Source of the DNA: Prolixibacteraceae bacterium
Lineage (GTDB): Bacteria; Bacteroidota; Bacteroidia; Bacteroidales; Prolixibacteraceae
Assembly (NCBI GenBank): GCA_019163175.1
Contig: JAFLKN010000030.1
Span: 62,001-126,000 of the forward strand
DNA: 64,000 nucleotides
Reading direction: 5' to 3'
The translations under genes were made by a program, and so were the position numbers. Shown one piece after another: positions 42,139-52,966 of this stretch. The first letter of the stretch is position 1. Each line of letters opens with the position of its first letter. Below the pieces are notes generated by a model. The model made no database searches and was not told where the DNA came from. It saw only the letters and a list, made by a program, of their open reading frames with translations.

Positions 42139-43722
42139 CTAATAAATTTCGAACATTAAATAATCAATTACCAACCCTGGAATTCCTCGGATCGCACCAC
42201 TTGAATCAAGGCTTGGCCCTATATATTCAAAGGTTATTTCAGCATTGGAATATTCTGTTAACGATTCAACCTTAAAATCAACTTTATTGTAACCACCATT
42301 TCCTTTAAAATTACCAGGTACTCCTGTAACACTTTTTATTACCAATTCTTTAAACAGGTAGGAGTCAAAATAATTTGTATTCTTACCTGATAAATCCCGC
42401 ATCTGGATTGGTACATTGTTAATGTATATTTTCCACAATCCGCACTGGTTGTTAGAACCAGCCCATAACAAACGATAATTCTTGGCACCAAAAAGCCCTT
42501 TCTGCACAAACGTGATCCTCAATTTGCCTGAGCTACGTTTATAATCTTTTAAGTTAAGTGCTAATACTTTATCATTTAAGCTGATTAAATCGCCATTTGC
42601 ATTGGTCAATTTGGCTAAACTTGGCGCAATTGATGTTCCTTCAAGACCATTGATAACCAAATCTTTAGCCCATGTCCATTTTTGATCCTTAATAATTTCA
42701 ATCACAGCATTCTTTCCATTATAAACATTCTGACTTTTATAAAGAGAATCTGGAATGATGAAATTTTTTAATGAATAAGCCACACCATTACTACAAATTT
42801 TTCTGGAATCTTTAATAATGTTTACAACATCAACATTAACCGAATCTCCCCTGATATTTATCATTCTAGGCTTAAAATCGTTATACTGAAGTGAATTATT
42901 GAAAATATAGTTTTTTACTAAATTGGGTAGAAGTATATTATTTATCCAAACTTCAGGTAAAAAATCGACCTTTATTTCGTTCTTAATATTTTCTAAAGCG
43001 GCATCAAATTGTTTTTGTGTAAATAAAATAAATGTAGAAGATCTATTCCGTAATTCTTCTTTTACAGGAAAGTAATCACGATAGAAGAGATTTTGTGTTG
43101 TAAAAATCGAGTCGTAAATAGTACCTTTGGAAGTAAACCCAATGGGAGTACTTGCAGCTATATCAAAGTAAGTAGAATCCTGTAAATCTATATAATGTCT
43201 AAAAACTGAGCTTCCTTTTAATATATATGAATAAAGGTTATCGCTAGGTATTACATAGTTATTCAAATTATAATAACGACCATCTTTAAAAATTGAACTA
43301 CCTATAACAATCTTAACGCCATCAAACGTGTAAGCACTTAATTGGTCATTAAACTCCAACAATGCATATTTATTTAACATTGTTTGAATTTTACCCGATT
43401 TAGAAATACTTTGGACATTGATGAAAGTCGGAACCATTGAATAAGCCAATACCTCGCCAATATTTACCGAATCTTTATTTATTGTCTTTAATTTCTCATC
43501 ATCGGGAATAAAAAGAGTATATGCATTATTACTTTCAAACAAGCTATCCAACTCATATTCTTTTATTAGTTTCACATAATACTTATGCGATGAATCAAGC
43601 TGTAAACAGTCCCACAAACGAAGATTAACAGTGACCGGTGTATCACCAAGGAGATAGTCATTTTTATTCTCACAGGAGAAAAAAATCAGTAATGTAATAA
43701 TAATTGAAAATATACGTTTCAT
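42139..43722 (-). CDS. FAS1-domain surface lipoprotein
   Basis: The 527-residue lipoprotein (IIITLLIFFSCENKND, lipidated near Cys17) contains fasciclin-like domains. LFESNNAYTLFIPDDEKLKT matches the FAS1 H1 motif, and a second copy reads RNRSSTFILFTQKQFDAALE. The C-terminal ~180 residues form a jelly-roll-like region ending in GLVIDYLMFEIY, the pattern of glycan-binding modules. Its base composition is strongly AT-rich. Its place, 77 bp upstream of the pair-1 SusC gene and next to a second FAS1 gene, suggests a surface glycan-binding or adhesion partner of the transporter. The function of FAS1 in such loci is not established. Confidence 0.8.
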   Translation of the reverse strand: MKRIFSIIITLLIFFSCENKNDYLLGDTPVTVNLRLWDCLQLDSSHKYYVKLIKEYELDSLFESNNAYTLFIPDDEKLKTINKDSVNIGEVLAYSMVPTFINVQSISKSGKIQTMLNKYALLEFNDQLSAYTFDGVKIVIGSSIFKDGRYYNLNNYVIPSDNLYSYILKGSSVFRHYIDLQDSTYFDIAASTPIGFTSKGTIYDSIFTTQNLFYRDYFPVKEELRNRSSTFILFTQKQFDAALENIKNEIKVDFLPEVWINNILLPNLVKNYIFNNSLQYNDFKPRMINIRGDSVNVDVVNIIKDSRKICSNGVAYSLKNFIIPDSLYKSQNVYNGKNAVIEIIKDQKWTWAKDLVINGLEGTSIAPSLAKLTNANGDLISLNDKVLALNLKDYKRSSGKLRITFVQKGLFGAKNYRLLWAGSNNQCGLWKIYINNVPIQMRDLSGKNTNYFDSYLFKELVIKSVTGVPGNFKGNGGYNKVDFKVESLTEYSNAEITFEYIGPSLDSSGAIRGIPGLVIDYLMFEIY

Positions 43723-43847
43723 AATCTATATTTTTATATTCTTAGATTCAAGTCATTAGACTTCGATACAGAAATCTATCAACACTCTGCAATTAAAAAA
43801 TTCATTATCAACGATATAAAACTTTAATCATATTTTTTTAATAAATA

Positions 43848-45473
43848 TTATTTAAATGGAGTAAACCTGATATAATCCCAATAGATCAGACCAGGAGTAA
43901 TAGCCTGAAGAGTAACTTTGTGAGTAGTATACCCTTCCAGATGAACTTTACCAATATCAAATAATACATATGGATTGGTTGTGCTGGTAGGATTTTGAGA
44001 GTCCAGGTTAAAAGTGCCACCTACCTTTGTACCATCTACAAAAACATCAATTAATCCATACGATTTGTTCATGTCCATTTGAAAGCTCAGAGTGTAATCA
44101 CCTGAAACAATTTTTGAAGTGGTATAACTAATGATAAAGTTTCCGGAGAAATAAATGTAATCATCCCCCCATGCATTTTCCACATTAGGATTGTCACTTC
44201 TGTAATATTGTATCGACTGGAGATCACCGCCAAACTTAAATAAATTGAGTTCGTGTTCTTTAAATACATAAGCGACCCCAATCTCTTTTTTGTACCCGGC
44301 ATTATTAAGTGCCAAATCTTCAGTGAAAAAGAAATATTTCAGGCTGGGTGACAGCACTGAATTAACTTCCATTACATGATTGGTAAAATGCAAAACTCCA
44401 CTAAGTGTAGGCTTATTACTTTGTGCTCTGTAAATAGAAACGTAGTCGATATATGTCGTATCGCTATTGGAAGAAATAATGGTGTCAAAAACTGTTTTTC
44501 CTTTATTGATTCCTACACCGGCAAAATACTTTTCCGATTCACTAACACCACCTTCAAGCAATATTGACAGAGGATATGAAGCAAATGTTTCATAACTGGT
44601 TTTACCTTCGACCATATCAGCCAAATAGATTCTCCTGCCGCTTATTACATGAAAAGCAACAAACTGATAAAGTGGATTGTCGAATTCATTGTAATTCTTG
44701 TTGTTGGGGCTTATTAGCGCGATAAGATTCTCAACAGATTTTATGCCTTTCTTTGAAAAGATGGAATCGGCTTCAACAAACATTGTAAAAGGATACAACT
44801 TCGTATTCGTTTTTTGAAGCGTACTGTACAAACCAGTGATTTTAAGCGATTCAACGAATATACTATAATCTTTGTTTCCCGATAACCAATCACAACTTGT
44901 ATATGAAAAAGGTGTTAAAACTTTATTGATAATATGAATTACTCCATTACTTTGATCAAGGTCTTTTTGTAAAACCGATGCCGTTTCGTCCAATAAATAA
45001 GTAACCCCTTCACTGCCTGAAATATATTGAATTACATGCCCAGCACCATTCAACGAGGTATCCCGAAGTTCACCGTTCGGAAAATCTTTACTATAGTATC
45101 TTTTATTAATAAGGTGATGGGTCGTTAAATTCCAACAGTCGATTGGTTTTGCCAAAAAAGCATCTAAGGAGGTACCCAAACCTTTAAAGTAGTTATCCAG
45201 TGCATTGTTATTGGGTAAGAAAAGCGTATAGCGACTTCCCCCGGGATGAGAATTAAAAGATCGGTATATATTTGCCATGGATTGGTTTGATGAATTAATC
45301 AACGCAGCATCAACAATCATCTTGTAATGGCTGTAATCAGGGTTGTTTTCAAGAAATGAGTATAATGTTGAGTACTCCTCCTTGTAGGTCTTGTCTTCAA
45401 TGACTTCCTTGCAGCCCAAGCTTGTCAGAAACAAGATAAAACCAATTGCTATGTATAACTTATTATTTTTCAT
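43848..45473 (-). CDS. FAS1-domain surface lipoprotein
   Basis: The 541-residue lipoprotein (GFILFLTSLGCKEVIED, lipidated Cys21) has two fasciclin-like domains. The first holds RYTLFLPNNNALDNYFKGLG and LTTHHLINKRYYS; the second holds YPFTMFVEADSIFSKKGI and YQFVAFHVISGRRIY. The C-terminal part ends VTLQAITPGLIYWDYIRFTP, a jelly-roll pattern shared with the neighbouring 527-aa protein. The two genes are probably ancient paralogues, arranged head to tail 125 bp apart. They lie between SusD of pair 2 and SusC of pair 1. A surface glycan-binding role is inferred from lipobox and context. Confidence 0.83.
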   Translation of the reverse strand: MKNNKLYIAIGFILFLTSLGCKEVIEDKTYKEEYSTLYSFLENNPDYSHYKMIVDAALINSSNQSMANIYRSFNSHPGGSRYTLFLPNNNALDNYFKGLGTSLDAFLAKPIDCWNLTTHHLINKRYYSKDFPNGELRDTSLNGAGHVIQYISGSEGVTYLLDETASVLQKDLDQSNGVIHIINKVLTPFSYTSCDWLSGNKDYSIFVESLKITGLYSTLQKTNTKLYPFTMFVEADSIFSKKGIKSVENLIALISPNNKNYNEFDNPLYQFVAFHVISGRRIYLADMVEGKTSYETFASYPLSILLEGGVSESEKYFAGVGINKGKTVFDTIISSNSDTTYIDYVSIYRAQSNKPTLSGVLHFTNHVMEVNSVLSPSLKYFFFTEDLALNNAGYKKEIGVAYVFKEHELNLFKFGGDLQSIQYYRSDNPNVENAWGDDYIYFSGNFIISYTTSKIVSGDYTLSFQMDMNKSYGLIDVFVDGTKVGGTFNLDSQNPTSTTNPYVLFDIGKVHLEGYTTHKVTLQAITPGLIYWDYIRFTPFK

Positions 45474-45663
45474 GTGAAAATAATGATATTAATTAATTGA
45501 TTATTAAACGTTCTCATGGAACTCACACACCAGGAATCATCCACTATGAACATTAATTTTCATTCTGTTTTTGTGCCGCCACCTTTGAAATAAATTCAAG
45601 CAGCTTGTTCGTTTCATCTGTTTATAATCAAATTACAATTTAATAAAGAGCAGCCTGGGACCA

Positions 45664-47211
45664 TTATGATCCTGTACCTACGTAATAAGGATTCTGTTTA
45701 AGGTTAATGTTGTTATCAATTTCTATTTGGTAAATCGGTAAATACCAACTGTTCTCATCAATTAGTTTTGATGCAATGATCAACCGTTGCGAGGGAGAAG
45801 CATTTTCGGTAATTTTTGCAATGAAAGTGTTTTTTTGAGCATAATTATTTCTGCGCGCATATCGAAGCAAGTCAAACCAACGTTTACCTTCGTAAGCCAG
45901 TTCCAATGCACGTTCCTCAAGTATTATCTCCTCTGCTGCCAGTTTTGAAATTCCAAATACGTTAGAACTTATAGCAGGTACATTTGCTCTTACCCGAAGA
46001 ATATTAATTAGTTCTAATGCGCCATCAAAATCCGGAACATCTTTTTGCGTTAATGCCTCTGCTTTCATTAACAAAATATCAGCATACCTGTAAACAATGA
46101 AATTGGCACTAGCTGCATTTGAAGACCGAAGGTAACCTTGAATAGCGTCTTTGTTTGGTGTTTCCCCAATGTATTTATACACTTTATAATTTCCATTGTC
46201 CCACAACACTGTTCCTTCCTTTCGCGTACTTTCTAATGATCGGTTACCATAAACATCTTCAACAAATAGTTTATTAACATACGAACTGGTTTGAAAATAT
46301 CTGGAAGAAATGTTTACAGTTAAATTGTACAGTCCATTCGATTGCGAATTTGCGGCATCGTATTGTATCTCGAAAATGCTTTCAAATGTGTTTCCTTTTG
46401 CGAAAAGGGAAAACCATTCGCTATTCGGTTTTAGAGTATACTTCGATGAGTTTTCTATTTTCTCAATATAGGTCAGTGCCAAATCATAATTGAATTGCCA
46501 CAGTGCTATTTCTGCGATCAAAGCATAGCTTGCAAATTTATTCATACGTCCAATCGTTGAAATGTCGTCGCCATAGAAATCCGACATTTTCTCAGCAATT
46601 CCAACAGTTACCAAATCTTGCAGTATCTTTTTTAAGATCTCTTCTCCTGAAGTTTTGGAAGGATATAAATCAACCGCATCATTTACAGTTGGATAATCAA
46701 TATATGGGACATCGTGATAAATTCTAACCAGATAGAAATACATTAACGAACGAAGTGTTGTTGCTTCTGAAATGTAGGCTTGCATGTAATAATCTGATAA
46801 GGTCGGATCTTTTTGCTGTATGCTGGGTGCATATACAATGACGTGATTACACAAATTAATTACCTTGTAAAAATTGTCCCACATGGCAAATTTATTGTCA
46901 GAAAGAATTGACGCATCCATTACATCCCGCAGGTTTCCAGTAGTATAAGCATTGGAATTGGTACAATTGACAATACTTGCCCCCTTTGTCAACATATCGC
47001 CCCTTAGTTCACCGTTTAAAAAAAGTTGCACATCCATATCAGCCAATGCCGAATATGCTCCCATCATTACTTTATGAAGCTCCTCCTTATTTTGCCAGTA
47101 TTCTTCTTTTACCAATCCATTTATTGGCTTTTGATCCAGAAAATCGGAACAAGAAGACAAAACAGCGAACAGCAAGATTGTCTTTATAAGATATTTAATT
47201 GAATTGTTCAT
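45664..47211 (-). CDS. SusD/RagB-family nutrient-binding outer-membrane lipoprotein (pair 2)
   Basis: The 515-residue lipoprotein (FAVLSSCSDFLDQKPING) has the standard SusD build. SDFLDQKP follows the lipid cysteine. NLCNHVIVYAP and EATTLRSLMYFYLVRIYHDV form the TPR-like region, FIVYRYADILLMKAEALTQK follows, and the C-terminal signature is ILEERALELAYEGKRWFDLL. It works with the SusC that ends 36 bp upstream. The length and motifs are typical, and this is the most canonical SusD of the locus along with pair 3. Confidence 0.95.
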   Translation of the reverse strand: MNNSIKYLIKTILLFAVLSSCSDFLDQKPINGLVKEEYWQNKEELHKVMMGAYSALADMDVQLFLNGELRGDMLTKGASIVNCTNSNAYTTGNLRDVMDASILSDNKFAMWDNFYKVINLCNHVIVYAPSIQQKDPTLSDYYMQAYISEATTLRSLMYFYLVRIYHDVPYIDYPTVNDAVDLYPSKTSGEEILKKILQDLVTVGIAEKMSDFYGDDISTIGRMNKFASYALIAEIALWQFNYDLALTYIEKIENSSKYTLKPNSEWFSLFAKGNTFESIFEIQYDAANSQSNGLYNLTVNISSRYFQTSSYVNKLFVEDVYGNRSLESTRKEGTVLWDNGNYKVYKYIGETPNKDAIQGYLRSSNAASANFIVYRYADILLMKAEALTQKDVPDFDGALELINILRVRANVPAISSNVFGISKLAAEEIILEERALELAYEGKRWFDLLRYARRNNYAQKNTFIAKITENASPSQRLIIASKLIDENSWYLPIYQIEIDNNINLKQNPYYVGTGS

Positions 47212-47247
47212 AATGTTTTTTCATCGAACTAAATTAAACAAACACAC

Positions 47248-50200
47248 TTACAGCGTAATGGAAATTGAAAGAGAGTAAGATCTTGGTGGAGTTGTATTTC
47301 CCTGATCCTTTGCAACCCAAAAAGGATCCTGCATTTTTGTATTAATTTCCGGGTCTACTCCACCATATCCGGTCCATGTATATAATTTCCTCACATTAAA
47401 AGATAAGCTGCAATCATTAATTCCCAATTGCCTTTTCAAATTCTTTCCCATGCGGTAAGTTAGGGCCAATGAATTAAATTTAATATACGATACATCGTCA
47501 ACATACCTGTCTGATCCCAAACTATTGAACGTGTGTCCTTCGTAGGCGCGAGGAATAATGCCTTCAAAACTGTCACCTTCTCTTCTCCATCGGGAAAGGG
47601 TTGCCTTGCTTTGATTATTCCTGTTATTCATTGATTCGGCATTCATTGCAACTTGATTAATTACGTTAAACTTATAGCGGAATACGAATTGTGCAGAAAG
47701 TTGAAATTGTTTATAATTTGCCGTGGTACCAAAACCTCCAGTAAGTTTAGGATTTGAATCACCCAAAAAAACAGCATCGTTTATATCAATTGAACCATCA
47801 TGATTAATATCCTCATAGATGGCGTCACCACCTCTAAAACGATTAATCGAACTATTATTGAAAACCATATATACAGGTTTCCCATTGGAATCAACTTTAT
47901 TAGAACCATCTGCATTTTTTGCTCTGGTATCTTCATCGGTAGCATATACGCCCAAGTAACGTACACCAAAAAAAGATCCAATTGGAGATCCCAATTGCAT
48001 TTTTAAGGGATATTTCAAGTTCTCCAAAACAACACCATTCGATTCCAGTGTCTGGTTATCCGGCACCTCATCGAACCAGTTGCGGTTTTTATTCACATTG
48101 AAGTTTAAGAGCAAAGAGAAATCCTTCATTTTAACTACGTCTCTAACGGTTGCAGTAAAATCGAAACCGACATTTCGTATGATACCACCATTAAACGATC
48201 CGAGTTTATTGTAGCCCGTTGAAGAAGGAATGCTGTAATTTGGCCAAGCCAGGTTGAAGGTTTTTTTATTGTAATATTCAATAAGCAATGATAGCTTATC
48301 ACTTTCAAATAAACCTAAATCCAATGAAGAACTGTACTCTTCTTTTGTTTCCCATTTTAAGTTATCAAGAGCTGGTTGGCTGGGAATGATACTTACATCA
48401 TTCATATACTGACCACCATCGGTATAAATACCATGTCGCGAATAAGGTCCAATTGAACCTTGGTTCCCTGACCGTCCCCAGCTTAAACTTAAATTGGAAT
48501 TGTTTAGGAAGTTAATATTTTTCAGAAATGCTTCATTTTTCATGCGCCATTTCGCCCCGATACTTGGGAAAAATCCCCAGCGGTTATTCATACCAAAACG
48601 TGAAGAGGCATCTGCTCTATAATATGTCGTCAAAAAGTATTTTTCTTGATAATTATATCCTACACTTCCCAATAATCCAAGTGAAGTAGTTTTACTATCG
48701 TTTGAACTAATGGAATTAACAATAGAATTAGCTCCAGGATCTTGAATAGATGTACTCATGTTAAGTTGTGTTGCCGTCACCATGCTTTTTGAATTCGATT
48801 GCACCGTTTCATACATCAGAGATGTTTCAAGGGTATGACCACTCCTGGTTTCAGGTTTAAAAACCAAGGTGGATCTTGTTGTAAGCGTACTATTAACACC
48901 GTTAATTTCTCGTGTAAAATTGTTTTGTCCATTATTCCAAGCAGCACCTATAGCATTATATGGCAAATAAGCATTGTTTTTACTCCCATTATTAAAAATG
49001 GAAACTACCTCACTTAAAGAAACAGATTGGCTTAAACGAAGATTCAGCATAAAATCAGAACTTAACTGGTTTGTACTTATATCGTTTTTGCTATTGTTTA
49101 CTACCGCCACAGGATTGAAATACGAAATGCCATTCCCCTGATAATTCGTAATAGGATTAAAATATTCCCCTGTAAGATTATCATTTGCGTCATGTTCGTA
49201 AACAGCCATGTTGGGTGCTTTCATATAAGCCATGTTGGTCACATTAAAATAATTACTGCCAGTTTTACTATTTAGGTAAGTAAATTTGCAGGTAAGTCTT
49301 ATATTCTTTGAAATATTATAAGAGAGGTTTACCAACGAACTTAGTTTATTAAGAGATTCATTAATGACCTGCCCTTCCTGATCATACAAGTTTAGAGAAA
49401 CATAATATGATGTATTATCACCCCCACCATCAACCTTAAAACCATGTTCTTTGATAAAACCGTTCTTTGATATCTCCTTGTACCAGTTGGTGTTCTTGTT
49501 GTAATTATTGAAATCGATATAATTTGGATTGTAGGCAATTTCATCGGGTATATCTGTCAATCCGTAACGGTTAAACAACTGCTCTTGCTGCATCATAATA
49601 TACTCGTCGCCTGATAACATTGGGATTTGCGATTGTAATTCATCTAAGGTTTGTTTATAGGTATAGGTAAATTTGGTTTTCCCTTTTTTCCCTCGATTAG
49701 TTTCAATTTCAATTACGCCATTTGCACCACTGGATCCCCAAACAGCACATTCGGTGGCATCTTTTAATACTCTTATCGATTTAATATCCTGGGTGGGTAC
49801 ACTTAACAGGGCACTTAAATCTTCGACATCAGCTGAGGCGAAGTTGAAGTTGCTGTACGATTGTTGTGCAATACCATCAATTACGATCAAAGGAGTGGCA
49901 TTCCCAATTGTAGAAAGACCTCTAATAACAATATTTGCACTCTTACCAGGTGAAGAGTTGGAAACAATATCCAATCCAGCAATCTGACCTTGCAGTGCAT
50001 CACCAACATCGTTAACTACTACCCCTTCCAAGGATGACATTTTTAATTCACCCACTGAACCTGCCCTAAATTTGTCAGAAATACCCGATACACTTGTTGA
50101 TTTCCCCACCGCAGTAATGACTACATCCTGCAACAACTCCGTTCCGGAAGTAAGCTTTATGTCAATTGTACTTCTTCCATTAACATTTTCTACAACCGTT

Positions 50201-50442
50201 TTATAACCTATAAAACTATATTGTATTCTACTATTTACGGATGAAACCATTAAAACATAATTACCATTCATATCGGTTAAAGTTCCGATAACTACCCGAT
50301 TGTTTGCATCAATTTCTACAACTGTAGCACCCGGAACAGTTGAATTCGAATCATCTTTTATGTTCCCCCTAACCAAATGACCTTTTCCGCAAACCTCAAA
50401 TGCAATCAGAGTGTATATAATAATAATGTATACTTTATACAT
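47248..50442 (-). CDS. SusC/RagA-family TonB-dependent outer-membrane transporter (pair 2)
   Basis: The 1064-residue protein has a short hydrophobic leader (MYKVYIIIIYTLIAFEVCG). The carboxypeptidase-regulatory-like domain reads GNIKDDSNSTVPGATVVEID. The plug has LQDVVITAVGKSTS, NIVIRGLSTIGNATPLIVID and CAVWGSSGANGVIEIETNRG. A 22-strand-type barrel follows, ending RSYSLSISITL. It imports oligosaccharides with the pair-2 SusD, which follows after 36 bp. A FAS1 lipoprotein gene precedes it by 93 bp. WGSSGANG replaces the common YGSRGANG plug signature, a small variation. Confidence 0.94.
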   Translation of the reverse strand: MYKVYIIIIYTLIAFEVCGKGHLVRGNIKDDSNSTVPGATVVEIDANNRVVIGTLTDMNGNYVLMVSSVNSRIQYSFIGYKTVVENVNGRSTIDIKLTSGTELLQDVVITAVGKSTSVSGISDKFRAGSVGELKMSSLEGVVVNDVGDALQGQIAGLDIVSNSSPGKSANIVIRGLSTIGNATPLIVIDGIAQQSYSNFNFASADVEDLSALLSVPTQDIKSIRVLKDATECAVWGSSGANGVIEIETNRGKKGKTKFTYTYKQTLDELQSQIPMLSGDEYIMMQQEQLFNRYGLTDIPDEIAYNPNYIDFNNYNKNTNWYKEISKNGFIKEHGFKVDGGGDNTSYYVSLNLYDQEGQVINESLNKLSSLVNLSYNISKNIRLTCKFTYLNSKTGSNYFNVTNMAYMKAPNMAVYEHDANDNLTGEYFNPITNYQGNGISYFNPVAVVNNSKNDISTNQLSSDFMLNLRLSQSVSLSEVVSIFNNGSKNNAYLPYNAIGAAWNNGQNNFTREINGVNSTLTTRSTLVFKPETRSGHTLETSLMYETVQSNSKSMVTATQLNMSTSIQDPGANSIVNSISSNDSKTTSLGLLGSVGYNYQEKYFLTTYYRADASSRFGMNNRWGFFPSIGAKWRMKNEAFLKNINFLNNSNLSLSWGRSGNQGSIGPYSRHGIYTDGGQYMNDVSIIPSQPALDNLKWETKEEYSSSLDLGLFESDKLSLLIEYYNKKTFNLAWPNYSIPSSTGYNKLGSFNGGIIRNVGFDFTATVRDVVKMKDFSLLLNFNVNKNRNWFDEVPDNQTLESNGVVLENLKYPLKMQLGSPIGSFFGVRYLGVYATDEDTRAKNADGSNKVDSNGKPVYMVFNNSSINRFRGGDAIYEDINHDGSIDINDAVFLGDSNPKLTGGFGTTANYKQFQLSAQFVFRYKFNVINQVAMNAESMNNRNNQSKATLSRWRREGDSFEGIIPRAYEGHTFNSLGSDRYVDDVSYIKFNSLALTYRMGKNLKRQLGINDCSLSFNVRKLYTWTGYGGVDPEINTKMQDPFWVAKDQGNTTPPRSYSLSISITL

Positions 50443-50535
50443 AGTAATTTTATTATTGTTGGAAATTGTATCTTAGTAAATCAGTTTAAGACTTAAAATA
50501 ATCTAAGATTACTTTCACTAAATTTAAATTCCGGC

Positions 50536-52926
50536 TCATTTATCAAAAACAATATCAGGCTGAATTGCCACAGCTATTTTATGAACTACAACTGCTATCC
50601 CTGCCAAAGCTTTACCTTCTATCGTATTGCCATCTGAATCGTTGCCATTATCCCAACCCAGATACATCCTGTTTGTATCGGAACCATTTTCCACAACAGT
50701 GACATAGGTTGATTGATCAGGTTTCAAAATTTCAATTTCATCAGGAGTTGAAGTTCGAATGCTAATTTGTTTTCCACTTTTGGTATAATAATTTGTTGCA
50801 GAAGAATTTTTATTGACATTATCTGTAAAAATGATTGTACCACTTACGAAATGCGACAACAACAGTTTTTTAAGATCATCCTTTGCGAATGTTTCTGCAT
50901 GTATGGCATGAAGGGCCTCATCGCTTGGAACAAATACTGTCATCAGCTCTCCTTCTTTGAGAAAAGTAAAACGCCCATAGGGATCTATCAGCCCGGTTGC
51001 TTTCAACAAATCGACAAAAACACTATTGTTATCAATTGTAACAGAAGTAGATGAAAAAATAGATTCCGGATACCGGAACCAATTATCTACAGCGTAAGTT
51101 TCTCCATTATCAGGTGCTTGACCATAATCATTGCCCAGGTTTTCAACCAATTTTTTGTCCATGTACTGATAAATGGGTAAATCGCCATTAAAGCCAATAG
51201 CCGAAGCCATCCCTCCTGTAACAAGGCTTGTTTCGTTATTGATAACGATGTAGTAGTTATTAAGATTTTTCAAAAACTCTTTTCTACAATTCCGTACCGG
51301 CACTCCGAGGGCTGCCTGACCATAAACCAGATTACGCAAAGAGGTTCCGCGACCTGACTTAACACTAAGGTTAATCATTGCATCTTCTTTGTTGTTATAA
51401 ACCCTGGCACTTTGAAGATATGGATCCTGGTATTGATGATCAATGGCTGTTATAAATAAAGTTGAATCCTTTTCAAATTGAGCATTTGGAATAGGGAAAA
51501 AGGTATATTTCATTGAAGCATTGTTGAGTATTTGAAAGGCACCGGTAAAATAAAGCGACCACATAAAAGAACTATATTCTTTGCTTAAAATTACCGGGGC
51601 AACAACCGATAAAAACTCCCGTGGAAGAATAAGCTTATCTATACCAACAAATGTTGCGTTACTTCCGTACTTAATCTCAATCTCCTTGGTTCCTTTCAAA
51701 TCCAGCTTACTTCCGTATTTTGTTGTAAAGGAACCGTTCAAACCACCTAAGGAAGGGTAATACGGTGTCTGTTTTGCCATATGGTTATTTACCAACATCC
51801 GCTTAATCATATAAGGAACATCCGTAATGCTGCTGTAACGACCTTCACCCCTTATTACATTCGAAATAAAACTGAAGTATGCTTCGTTTGTGGGGGCAAA
51901 TATTGCATGATGATATGCGATGCTATTTCGCGCTGTAGTATGCGTTGCTTCATCAAATAAATTAAAGGCCAGTGTGGGGTAGGTCAGATTATTAAGTTGG
52001 TCAACCTCTAAACCTTCATTAGCTCCTTCCTGAGATAAAGTAGCTTCATTGTTAATAGAAAATTGTGCAAAATCATTAACTAAACTTCCAAACCCTGTAT
52101 ATTGCTTACCTGATGTGGATGAGTTATTCCACAAGTATTCATAAACGTTTTTTACAGGCTCGATTACCTTGTCAATCAGATAGACATATCCATTCTCAGC
52201 CGGATATGAATCGTCAAGCTCACCATCGTTATTGTTATCAACGCTGGTTTTCAGCAACTTTGCTCCTGCAAAGAAAATTTCTTTGCTTTCAAACGAACGG
52301 TTAAAATAATAACTATAGTCTGCCGAATTAATCCTGCTGTAATTCATATATTCCTGAAAAAACAAAGGGGCATATTTGTTGGTAGCTGAATATACGATTC
52401 GTTCAGCATTGCCATTAACATCAATAACCGGTTGTTTCCCTTCCCGTTCAGTAACCTTCAGTTTCATGTTATCTGGTCGATACAACGTTTCGCGTTTATA
52501 GCCTGAATACTCAGGATCTTTTGTATCTTCATTAATCCATCCGCTGGTATTGAGCAACCTTAATTGCGTTTTGGTAAAAGGCATTAGAAGAATATGGAAC
52601 TCAACCAAACGTTTCAACTCAAGACTATCTATATCATCTATTGATGCGTATTGTGGGTGTTCTGAAAAATAAGCTTCAAATGCTTTATTGGTAGGGGCCA
52701 TTACCGTATATAGACCACTGGTATTAATTAAATTATTCAATCCTGTTTTTTCAATACATCGGGCAAAAACTGAAAGCTCAGGAACCGACTTGGCAACATC
52801 GTATACCTTGCCTTGTAACCAAACAGGTCTTTCGTATTCTGGATTTTTCTCAATGGGATCCTTGCAGGAAAATAAATAGGCTCCACATAAAAGAATTATA
52901 AAAACAACTGTAAATTTTTGCATCAA
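50536..52926 (-). CDS. multi-FAS1-domain surface lipoprotein
   Basis: The 796-residue lipoprotein (IILLCGAYLFSCKDPIEKN, Cys21) contains several fasciclin-like repeats. These include GLYTVMAPTNKAFEAYFSEH with KRLVEFHILL; HHAIFAPTNEAYFSFISNV; and, near the C-terminus, GRFTFLKEGELMTVFVPSDE with KKLLLSHFVSGTIIF. FVPSDEALHAI and APTNKAF are textbook FAS1 H1 motifs. In other systems FAS1 domains mediate adhesion and can bind glycans or other proteins. It is encoded directly upstream of the pair-2 SusC. It is longer than the two other FAS1 proteins here and lacks their jelly-roll end. Confidence 0.85.
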   Translation of the reverse strand: MMQKFTVVFIILLCGAYLFSCKDPIEKNPEYERPVWLQGKVYDVAKSVPELSVFARCIEKTGLNNLINTSGLYTVMAPTNKAFEAYFSEHPQYASIDDIDSLELKRLVEFHILLMPFTKTQLRLLNTSGWINEDTKDPEYSGYKRETLYRPDNMKLKVTEREGKQPVIDVNGNAERIVYSATNKYAPLFFQEYMNYSRINSADYSYYFNRSFESKEIFFAGAKLLKTSVDNNNDGELDDSYPAENGYVYLIDKVIEPVKNVYEYLWNNSSTSGKQYTGFGSLVNDFAQFSINNEATLSQEGANEGLEVDQLNNLTYPTLAFNLFDEATHTTARNSIAYHHAIFAPTNEAYFSFISNVIRGEGRYSSITDVPYMIKRMLVNNHMAKQTPYYPSLGGLNGSFTTKYGSKLDLKGTKEIEIKYGSNATFVGIDKLILPREFLSVVAPVILSKEYSSFMWSLYFTGAFQILNNASMKYTFFPIPNAQFEKDSTLFITAIDHQYQDPYLQSARVYNNKEDAMINLSVKSGRGTSLRNLVYGQAALGVPVRNCRKEFLKNLNNYYIVINNETSLVTGGMASAIGFNGDLPIYQYMDKKLVENLGNDYGQAPDNGETYAVDNWFRYPESIFSSTSVTIDNNSVFVDLLKATGLIDPYGRFTFLKEGELMTVFVPSDEALHAIHAETFAKDDLKKLLLSHFVSGTIIFTDNVNKNSSATNYYTKSGKQISIRTSTPDEIEILKPDQSTYVTVVENGSDTNRMYLGWDNGNDSDGNTIEGKALAGIAVVVHKIAVAIQPDIVFDK

Positions 52927-52966
52927 TAATAAGTATTATATAAATCGGCAATATCGATTAAAAAAG

